Virus record (IMG/VR): IMGVR_UViG_3300032282_003630
Span: 1 to 22,015 of that record
DNA: 22,015 bases
Source: a virus
Direction: 5' to 3' (one strand)
Positions within the stretch are counted from its first letter, which is position 1; each line of letters starts with the position of its first letter. The notes under the pieces are model-generated. The model was not told where the DNA came from, ran no database searches, and worked only from the letters and a program-made list of their open reading frames with translations. This document shows positions 15,114 to 22,015 of the stretch, piece by piece. The position numbers and the translations under genes were made by a program.

Positions 15114-18014
15114 ATGATTTCACCAAATCAAAAAACTTCTTTGCTAATTCGGCAACAATTGCCGGAGTTTATTCGGGATGATTCGAATTATGCCAACTTT
15201 GTTTCTTTTTTAGAAGCTTATTATGAGTGGCTAGAAACTTCACAGTCTGCAAATACATCAAACACGACTGCAACATCCACAGGTCAAGGCGCAACATACG
15301 CTTCTAAAAATTTATTAAATTACATAGATGTTGATAATACACTTGATGAGTTTGTTAATTATTTTATTAATGATTTTTTACCTTATATTCCAGAAGATGC
15401 TTTAACTGATAAAAGAAAACTTTTAAAAATATCAAAAGAATTTTATCAGTCCAAAGGTACAGAAAAATCTTTTCAATTTCTGTTTAGAGCATTATATAAT
15501 GTAGAAGCTCAAACTTTCAATACCGGTGACGTTGTTCTTCGAGCTTCAGCAGGTAAATGGATTGTACCAAAATCTTTAAGAATTGATTCTACCGATTATA
15601 CTTGGTTATTAACTTCAGGTTTAAGAATTTTTGGTGAAACTAGTAAATCTTTTTGTACAATTGATTATGTTGCTGTCCGTGGTACCAAAATTGAAATTTT
15701 TATTACAAACACACAAAGAGGATTTTCTTCCGGTGAAACAATTAGAGTTGTAGATAATACAGGTAAAGATGTTTATTTTTATAATGGTGAAGTTTATATA
15801 CAAAATCAAGGAATAGAAATTCCTTCAGGTGCAGTTACTTTATCTGACCGTATTGTTGGATCAATTTCAAAAATTACAATTAATCCTAATTATAAAGGTT
15901 TATATTATAATGCTGGCGATCCCGTAATTGCTTATAATGGTTTAAATCCAGCAATTGCAAATGCTGTAGGATTTTTAGGAGAAGTTGGTAGTGTTTCTAC
16001 CGGCGGCCTTACATCAATTCTTGTAGGTGAACCATCAAATGGTTATCGAGTGTCACCTGATACGATTGTTACATTTTCTGGAGGTGGAGGAGTAGGTTCA
16101 GCCGCACGTGTTTCATTAATAGATGATAGTAAATTAACTTTTGTTACACAAGTCACAAGTAACACTTTAGGTGCTATGGCCAATGTTCAACTTGGAAATA
16201 GTACAATTGCACAAACATATACAAATTTTGTAACTACAGCCAATACCAACTCCAGATTATTAGATGTATTAACATTTAAATCATATGCTGTTGGACCAGT
16301 AGCATCACTCACCATTACAAGTCCTGGTACAAATTACTTAAGCACACCAAATATTGGAATTCAGTCTTTATATAACACAGATTATGGAACAGATAATTTT
16401 GCCTATCTTGGTATGTTGAGACCAATTCAAATTGTAAATGGTGGTGTTGGTTATGGAAACTCAAATACAATTTCAATCGTTGGTGGGTTAGGATTTGGAG
16501 CTTACGCCAATATCACAGTAAATACTGCTGGTTCAATCATTTCTGCAAATTATGTTTATTCTAGTGGAAATACCACACAAAATTATCCTTTAGGTGGATT
16601 AGGTTACGATAATCAATATATTCCAACGGTTAATATTTCTTCTACCACAGGTACGGGTGCAAGCTTAATTATTCCTGGTGTTATGTCGGTTGGTGCTACG
16701 GCAGCTCCAACAACGGATACTATTGGTTCCGTTTTAACTATTAACATTCTTAATGCTGGTGAAGATTATATCAGTACTCCTAATATCTCTTTAAAAATTG
16801 CTGACGTGGCTGTTAAAAATGTTTCTGTAACTTATCCACTTACAGCTGGAGATTTAATTTATCAAGGTACAGATTCAATTAAAACTTATTATGCTTATTT
16901 CGATTCTTCAACAAAACTTGTTACCGCTACACCACCAAGTTCAGCAAACGATGTTTATCAATTAAGAACGTATGAATATGTTGGAAGTTATGATCCCACT
17001 TTGCCATTAAAGGTAAACAAAACAGTAAACGGAAACACCTATTATTTAATAATGACTCCACAGACTGCTTTGACAGATTCGACCGGCAGTCCAACAAGTC
17101 GTAAATTATATGGTGATGGTTCTGCCAGAGCAACCGCTTCATTCTATGGTGGTATTTTTACTGGTGAAGGAAAATACTTAAATGATGATGGCCATATCTC
17201 CAGTCAAGGTATTGTTTTGGAGAGTATGGATTATAATAACTTTACTTATATCCTATCTACACAAAGAGCAATTAGTTCTTATAGAGATTTAGTGTTAAAT
17301 TTAGTACATCCATCAGGAACTCGTTTAATTGGTAAAAACATTCTTCCTTCTGGTAATACATTCAACACAGGCGTAACAGATTATTATCAAAAAGGTAATA
17401 CTTTAGCTTATGTTGCTGGAACTGCGGCTTATGCCACATTATATGTCAATACTGCCACAACAAACATTAGTAATAATATCATCAAATTTACAAATGTTAT
17501 TTCAGGTAATATTGGAAACACCATATTAGCCAATGATATTGTTGAATTTACAGCAACCAACAACACTAGAGCTTATTCCGTTATTACTCAAGTAGACTGG
17601 TCAAATAACCAAATTTACATGCAGGACAATGTTTATTTGACTTTTGCAAATGTTGCTTATGGATCAGCTAACGCCAATTCTAACGTGATAAATATAAGTA
17701 CGTTAACCGGTCAATATGACGGGAATTTTACAAATAAAACAAAATATGATAGTATTTTCTTTATAGGAGATACAGTATCATTTAATGGTGGTTCTTATTA
17801 TACCATCACCAAAGTGTTTTCTAATGGAGCATTCTCTATTTCGAGTAGTTCTGTAGGACCTTTAGCAAATACAAGGATTACTGTCAATAAAAATGCAAAT
17901 ACGCAGTCAGTAATGATTTACGGAGATGTTGGTTTATACAACTATCCAGAGTTAACAACAGAAGATGGATATTCGCTTTTAACTGAAATTGGCGAATACA
18001 TATTAATAGGGTAA
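15114..18014 (+). CDS. gp7: gp7-like baseplate wedge protein (966 aa)
   Basis: Position between gp6 and gp8 and length near T4 gp7 (1032 aa) point to the large wedge protein that forms part of the outer baseplate. The N-terminal region is recognisable for marine T4-like phages: LLIRQQLPEFIRDDSNYANF, then FLEAYYEWLE, and LPYIPEDALTDKRKLLKISK with FYQSKGTEKSFQFLFRALYN. From about residue 295 to 560 it carries several copies of a Gly-rich motif (GEPSNGYRVSPDTIVTFSGG; SPGTNYLSTPNIGI; NGGVGYGNSNTISIVGGLGF; NAGEDYISTPNISL). The rest is rich in Asn/Thr beta-type sequence. Direct similarity to T4 gp7 is not something I can see, so the assignment rests on synteny and family recall. Confidence 0.75.
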   Translation: MISPNQKTSLLIRQQLPEFIRDDSNYANFVSFLEAYYEWLETSQSANTSNTTATSTGQGATYASKNLLNYIDVDNTLDEFVNYFINDFLPYIPEDALTDKRKLLKISKEFYQSKGTEKSFQFLFRALYNVEAQTFNTGDVVLRASAGKWIVPKSLRIDSTDYTWLLTSGLRIFGETSKSFCTIDYVAVRGTKIEIFITNTQRGFSSGETIRVVDNTGKDVYFYNGEVYIQNQGIEIPSGAVTLSDRIVGSISKITINPNYKGLYYNAGDPVIAYNGLNPAIANAVGFLGEVGSVSTGGLTSILVGEPSNGYRVSPDTIVTFSGGGGVGSAARVSLIDDSKLTFVTQVTSNTLGAMANVQLGNSTIAQTYTNFVTTANTNSRLLDVLTFKSYAVGPVASLTITSPGTNYLSTPNIGIQSLYNTDYGTDNFAYLGMLRPIQIVNGGVGYGNSNTISIVGGLGFGAYANITVNTAGSIISANYVYSSGNTTQNYPLGGLGYDNQYIPTVNISSTTGTGASLIIPGVMSVGATAAPTTDTIGSVLTINILNAGEDYISTPNISLKIADVAVKNVSVTYPLTAGDLIYQGTDSIKTYYAYFDSSTKLVTATPPSSANDVYQLRTYEYVGSYDPTLPLKVNKTVNGNTYYLIMTPQTALTDSTGSPTSRKLYGDGSARATASFYGGIFTGEGKYLNDDGHISSQGIVLESMDYNNFTYILSTQRAISSYRDLVLNLVHPSGTRLIGKNILPSGNTFNTGVTDYYQKGNTLAYVAGTAAYATLYVNTATTNISNNIIKFTNVISGNIGNTILANDIVEFTATNNTRAYSVITQVDWSNNQIYMQDNVYLTFANVAYGSANANSNVINISTLTGQYDGNFTNKTKYDSIFFIGDTVSFNGGSYYTITKVFSNGAFSISSSSVGPLANTRITVNKNANTQSVMIYGDVGLYNYPELTTEDGYSLLTEIGEYILIG

Positions 18015-18017
18015 AAA

Positions 18018-19826
18018 ATGTCAACAATTAAAATATCAGAACTTCCAGATTTAATTGCATTATCAGCAAATAATGCCAATACTATTTTTGTTGCTGTAGA
18101 TAAAACTACAGGAACAACTGGACATTTTGGTACAACAGTTTTAGCTTCTAGTTTATTTGCAAACAATATTTTGAATGTTGGAACCGCAACAGCATCCATT
18201 TTACCTGGAATTGTAGCACAATTTATTAGTAATACAGCACCTTATTCACAAATTAATATTCAAAATATTAATTCAAAAGGTTCTGGTGACCTTGTTATTA
18301 CTGCTGATAACGGTGATAATGCCAATAACTTTATTGATTTTGGTATTCAAGGTTCAAATATGGACTATGATGCAGCTTTTAATTTTGCCAATAATGATGC
18401 CTACATCTATTCTCACGGAAAACCAGGTCAAGTTTATGGTAATTTATGGATAGGAACTGGTACAACAGGCACCGATGTTGTGTTCTTTACTGGTGATACT
18501 GTTAAACAAAAAGAAATTGCTCGTTTCAAAGACAATACTGGTTTAGTATTAAAAAATCAAATTGTATTTCAAGATGCAACAACAATGAATACTGCGGCAA
18601 GTCCGGCTAGTTATTCAACTGCTGCATTTGCTCAAGCAAATACTGGTGTTGTGTTGGCTCAAGCAGCTTTTAATTCTGCCAATATTCAATCGGGTGTTGA
18701 TACTACTCAAAATACTAATATTACAGTCGCTACTAATTTAGCACAAGGTGCGTATACTTTATCAAATACTACATCTTTCATAGCACAAGGCGCTTTCAAC
18801 AAAGCCAATAACGCTTTACCGAATACATCAACAACATTTGGTGGAACTTTGACTGTTACTGGTGATGTTATAGCAAACTCAGGAAATATTGGTAATTTAA
18901 CACTATCAAATAATGCGATATATTCTAGTTTAACAAGTGCTGATATGACAATTGGTCAAGCAATAGCTACTGCTAATTTAATTATCAATAGAACAACAAA
19001 TATTACTAAAGACCTTACTATAACAGGAAATGTAGTATCTAACGGAACACTTATTGACTTTAATAATTCAACATTTAATCCAAATGTGGCTTTTGTTCAA
19101 ATAACAGCAAGTGCTAACGGTGCTACTGTTGCACCTTCAAATACAAATTATATGTTACAAGTTACTGGTAAAGCTAATTCTGTAACTAGAGTAGTAATAG
19201 ATAGTTTTGGCCAAAATTCTTATCCTGTTGTTATTGGTCGCATGGGTCGTGGTTCAGCTGATTTACCAACAGCAACACAAAACAACGATGTAATGATGCG
19301 TATTGTAGGTAATGGATATACTGGTACTCAGTTTCCAGCATCTTCACCAACAAAAATTGATTTTGTTGCTGCTGAAAATTTTAGTGATGCCAATAGAGGT
19401 ACACAAATTCAATTTTGGAATACAAAAGTAGGAACAAATACACTTAGTCAAATAGCTACATTTAATGCAGATTCAGCAACATTCACCGGTACTGTTGCAC
19501 CAACAAAAGGATTCATTTATACTCCATTAGTATATCCAAGTGCTCAGACGGCAATCACTATTGACATTGCAAACAACTCGGTTGTTCGTGCTCAAACTGC
19601 AGCCGGTTTAGTTGTAACACTCTCAAGTTTTGTTGCAGGTAAAGTAGTTGAAGCTTGGATTACAAATACTGCTGGCACTGGACAAACATTTACTCACGGA
19701 TGTTCTGCAATAAATTCAACCATTAATTCAACAACATATAGTATTCCATCAACATCAAGTATCTTTGTAAAATACTGGTGTATGGATGGAACATTAGCAA
19801 ATACTTTTGTAGCTATTACAAAATAA
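18018..19826 (+). CDS. Fibre-like virion structural protein between gp7 and gp8 (602 aa)
   Basis: The N-terminus (STIKISELPDLIALSANNAN) is a common attachment module of phage fibre and appendage proteins. It is followed by GSGDLVITADNGDNANNFID and FGIQGSNMDYDAAFNF, a beta-rich block seen in marine phage fibres. Residues about 200-272 contain alanine-rich repeats (TAAFAQANTG, AQAAFNSAN, AQGAYTLSN, AQGAFNKANNAL) likely to form a trimeric coiled coil. GNIGNLTLSNNAIYS and DLTITGNVVSNGTLID resemble trimeric-fibre shaft repeats. The last 100 residues look like a compact beta domain. No chaperone or autocleavage motif is evident. AGGGT precedes the ATG, three bases after the gp7 stop. It is probably a baseplate-attached fibre or decoration; receptor binding is only a possibility. 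Confidence 0.72.
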   Translation: MSTIKISELPDLIALSANNANTIFVAVDKTTGTTGHFGTTVLASSLFANNILNVGTATASILPGIVAQFISNTAPYSQINIQNINSKGSGDLVITADNGDNANNFIDFGIQGSNMDYDAAFNFANNDAYIYSHGKPGQVYGNLWIGTGTTGTDVVFFTGDTVKQKEIARFKDNTGLVLKNQIVFQDATTMNTAASPASYSTAAFAQANTGVVLAQAAFNSANIQSGVDTTQNTNITVATNLAQGAYTLSNTTSFIAQGAFNKANNALPNTSTTFGGTLTVTGDVIANSGNIGNLTLSNNAIYSSLTSADMTIGQAIATANLIINRTTNITKDLTITGNVVSNGTLIDFNNSTFNPNVAFVQITASANGATVAPSNTNYMLQVTGKANSVTRVVIDSFGQNSYPVVIGRMGRGSADLPTATQNNDVMMRIVGNGYTGTQFPASSPTKIDFVAAENFSDANRGTQIQFWNTKVGTNTLSQIATFNADSATFTGTVAPTKGFIYTPLVYPSAQTAITIDIANNSVVRAQTAAGLVVTLSSFVAGKVVEAWITNTAGTGQTFTHGCSAINSTINSTTYSIPSTSSIFVKYWCMDGTLANTFVAITK

Positions 19827-19841
19827 TAATAGGATCATATA

Positions 19842-21239
19842 ATGCCAGCACTAACCGCTAATTCGTCACTACTATTATACGGTAGTAAATTATATGAAGT
19901 ATTACAATATTACTATGCTCCTTCAGCAACATCTACAGCCAATACAGCAACAAATAGTCTATACGCTTTTATTGGTAAAGTAACTCCTTGGGATGATAAT
20001 TACAATCCTCCAACACCAACACAAGACCAATATTCAATAAAAGAAATATTTAAAAATATAGTTGCCGCTAAAAAAGTTACCAGTGCAGATATTTCTCCCG
20101 TTGTTCCTCGTAGAGATTGGACTTCAGGTGTCATTTATGATTATTATGATGACCGTACCGATTTGTTTACTTTAGATGCAGCTGGTTTAATTTCTAAAAA
20201 CTTCTACATACGAAACAAATATGACCAAGTTTTTAAATGTTTGTGGAATAATCGTGGTGTAGCATCAACTGTTGAACCACAATTAGCTCCTGGTACTTTT
20301 GATGACACTTTTTTAGTACAAACATCCGATGGTTATAAATGGAAATTTTTATATTCAATTAATACAGGTATTAAACAAAAATTTCTTGATGAAAATTGGA
20401 TGCCAATTCCTATTGGAACCACAATACCTAATCCAGCATTAAATACAATAGGCAAAGGTTGTATTGATGTTATAAATGTAACTGCTGTGGGTAATGGATA
20501 TAGTAGCCTAGGAACAACAGTAACAATTTCAGGTGATGGTTCTGGAGCAAATGCTTCTCCTGTGATTAATGCGGCAGGATATTTAACCAATGTTGTAGTA
20601 ACAAATGTTGGATCAGATTATACATATGCATCTGCAAGCGTCAATGTTACATTAGGATATCCAACTCCAAATACGGTAGCTCAAGTGATTGCGCCAGTTT
20701 CACCGGTAAACGGTCACGGTTACGATCCAATATCTGAACTAGCATGTAATAATGTGATGTTATCATTAAATCTTTCTGGTTCTGAGGGTGGATTTATACC
20801 AACAGATATGACATATTATCAGTTAGGTTTAATACTAGATCCTTCTTCAACACAAACAACTCCAGAGCCTGCTTTTGAAGATATCTATGATGTTACTACA
20901 CAATTGACAGTTTCTCCTGGTACAGGTACTTTTGTAAGTGGTCAAACTGTATATCAAGGTTCAAACTTGGCAACAGCAACATTCTTTGGAACAATTGCTA
21001 GTTTCGATAGTACATACAATATACTTCGTGTAATAAATACAGAAGGAACATTAATTCCCAATCAAGCAATTATACAAGATGCAAACGGATCAATTGGGGC
21101 TGCTGTTCGAACTTTATTAGGTTATCAACCACCCGATTTTATTACTATGTCTGGATATATGACCTACATAGAAAATAGGTCTGGTGTAACAAGAAGTTCT
21201 GATGGTACGGAACAATTCCGTATCGTATTAAGATTTTAA
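19842..21239 (+). CDS. gp8: gp8 baseplate wedge protein
   Basis: The protein matches T4 gp8, a dimer in each wedge. Signatures are LYAFIGKVTPWDDNYNPPTP, the stretch VVPRRDWTSGVIYDYYDDRT, NFYIRNKYDQVFKCLWNNRG and DGYKWKFLYSINTG. These are all in the first 190 residues, and a matching end (MSGYMTYIENRSGVTRSSDG then TEQFRIVLRF) closes the fold. It is longer than T4 gp8 (465 against 334 aa). Much of the excess is a Gly-rich repeat at about residues 210-280 (VGNGYSSLGTTVTISGDGSG, VTNVGSDYTYASASVNVTLG), of the kind also found in gp6 and gp7 here. An AGGA ribosome-binding site lies 10 bases before the ATG. Confidence 0.92.
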   Translation: MPALTANSSLLLYGSKLYEVLQYYYAPSATSTANTATNSLYAFIGKVTPWDDNYNPPTPTQDQYSIKEIFKNIVAAKKVTSADISPVVPRRDWTSGVIYDYYDDRTDLFTLDAAGLISKNFYIRNKYDQVFKCLWNNRGVASTVEPQLAPGTFDDTFLVQTSDGYKWKFLYSINTGIKQKFLDENWMPIPIGTTIPNPALNTIGKGCIDVINVTAVGNGYSSLGTTVTISGDGSGANASPVINAAGYLTNVVVTNVGSDYTYASASVNVTLGYPTPNTVAQVIAPVSPVNGHGYDPISELACNNVMLSLNLSGSEGGFIPTDMTYYQLGLILDPSSTQTTPEPAFEDIYDVTTQLTVSPGTGTFVSGQTVYQGSNLATATFFGTIASFDSTYNILRVINTEGTLIPNQAIIQDANGSIGAAVRTLLGYQPPDFITMSGYMTYIENRSGVTRSSDGTEQFRIVLRF

Positions 21240-21253
21240 TTTGGAAAGAAAAC

Positions 21254-22015
21254 ATGGCAACCAATTTTACTGGCGACTTTAACGTAGATCCATATTATGA
21301 TGACTTTGATTCTACAAAAAATTATCATAGGATTCTTTTTAAACCTGGATATGCAGTACAGGCTCGAGAATTAACACAATCTCAAACTATTCTTCAAAAT
21401 CAAATTACAAATTTTGCAGATGCAATTTTTGCACAGAATACACCTGTAGCTGGCGGAAAAGTAACAATTAATCAAAATGTTTATTATTTAAAATTAAATA
21501 CAACTATTGGCGGTTCTCCAATTTCAGCATCTTGGTTTGAAAATGGAACAATTAGAAATTCAGATTCTTCAATTCTTGCTAAAGTACTCGTAACAAAAGA
21601 AGCTGTAACAACTTCAAGTGGTGCAGCAGGCGATGCTCCCACATTGATTGTATCATATATGACAGGAACTCGTTTTGCTTCTGGTGATACAATCTATTTA
21701 AATGATTCAAACTATACTGCAACTATTATTACTGAAACAAGTACAAATCTTGCAACAGGATTAAGTTCAATTGCTTCTATTTCCAATGGTGTATTTTATG
21801 TTAAAGGTAACTTTGTTGCCGTTAATGAAACAACCATATCTTTAGAAAAATATAGTTCAACACCATCTTTGCGTGTTGGTCTAAATGCAGTTGAATCTAT
21901 TATTGGTTACAATGATGATGCATCTTTATTAGATCCAGCAATCAATGCTTCAAACTATCAAGCTCCTGGTGCTGACCGATATCAAATTTCTTTAACTTTA
22001 GAAACAAGACCATTA
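21254..22015 (+). CDS. Large virion structural protein (DUF4815-like), 5' part only
   Basis: An open frame runs from the ATG at 21254 to the window edge (254 codons, no stop), preceded by a GGAAAG ribosome-binding site. The start, FNVDPYYDDFDSTKNYHRIL then FKPGYAVQARELTQSQTIL, is a strong signature. I recall it for a large virion protein downstream of gp8 in marine T4-like phages (the DUF4815 type), usually much longer than the part seen here. The remaining visible sequence is beta-rich with Ser/Thr/Gly spacers (VTKEAVTTSSGAAGDA) and a G-V-F-Y-V-K-G-N-F-V-A-V strand pair. It probably belongs to the outer baseplate or short appendages, the place of gp9-gp11 in T4. Exact role is unknown, and the C-terminal domains are outside the window. 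Confidence 0.75.
   Translation, partial: MATNFTGDFNVDPYYDDFDSTKNYHRILFKPGYAVQARELTQSQTILQNQITNFADAIFAQNTPVAGGKVTINQNVYYLKLNTTIGGSPISASWFENGTIRNSDSSILAKVLVTKEAVTTSSGAAGDAPTLIVSYMTGTRFASGDTIYLNDSNYTATIITETSTNLATGLSSIASISNGVFYVKGNFVAVNETTISLEKYSSTPSLRVGLNAVESIIGYNDDASLLDPAINASNYQAPGADRYQISLTLETRPL

Noticed and set aside
17687-17694. GATAAATA late-promoter-like octamer inside gp7
   Set aside because: It lies within coding sequence about 320 bases before the next gene, with no supporting leader. Single octamers of this kind are expected by chance at this base composition.

Overview
The window is a piece of the virion-assembly region of a T4-like (Straboviridae/Kyanoviridae-type) contractile-tailed phage, read as raw AT-rich DNA. 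The gene content (a gp32 C-terminus, head-completion gp4, and baseplate gp48, gp53, a gp27-like hub, gp5 pieces, gp25, gp6, gp7 and gp8) and the gene-end-to-gene-start packing fit the marine or freshwater T4-like phages of low-GC hosts (pelagiphage or cyanophage relatives) better than enteric T4. The host cannot be named from this sequence. No tRNA, CRISPR, insertion sequence or metabolic gene is visible.

Layout. (1) Positions 2-430: the 3' end of gene 32 (single-strand DNA-binding protein) on the plus strand, closed by a rho-independent terminator at 467-509. (2) Positions 515-6541: a minus-strand operon, read right to left: gp4; a conserved protein of unknown function; a gp19/gp54-family tail-tube protein; gp26 with a probable -1 programmed frameshift into a gp51-like tail; a 554-residue protein with a peptidoglycan-hydrolase domain; and a 595-residue Gly/Ala-rich protein. 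The last two share a 32-residue module and sit where a tape measure or hub would be expected. (3) Positions 6575-22015: a divergent plus-strand operon that starts at a T4-type late promoter candidate and carries gp48, gp53, the gp27-like hub, gp5 OB domain, an unknown helical protein, gp5-like spike, an unknown protein, gp25, gp6, gp7, a fibre-like protein, gp8 and the start of a large virion protein cut by the window edge.

How they work together. The gp27-like, gp5 OB and spike proteins should form the central hub and puncturing needle. gp26/gp51 would help assemble the hub, and gp48 plus the gp19/gp54-like protein would start the tail tube. gp53, gp25, gp6, gp7 and gp8 form the baseplate wedges, and gp4 finishes DNA-filled heads. 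In T4 the cell-wall-cutting enzyme is a domain inside gp5. Here the gp5 locus has no lysozyme, and a hydrolase domain appears instead in the minus-strand hub operon.

The most notable signal is the gp26 end. A TTTTTTC slippery heptamer sits just before the stop codon. The -1 frame is open through it into a conserved-looking gp51-type sequence that has no good start site of its own.
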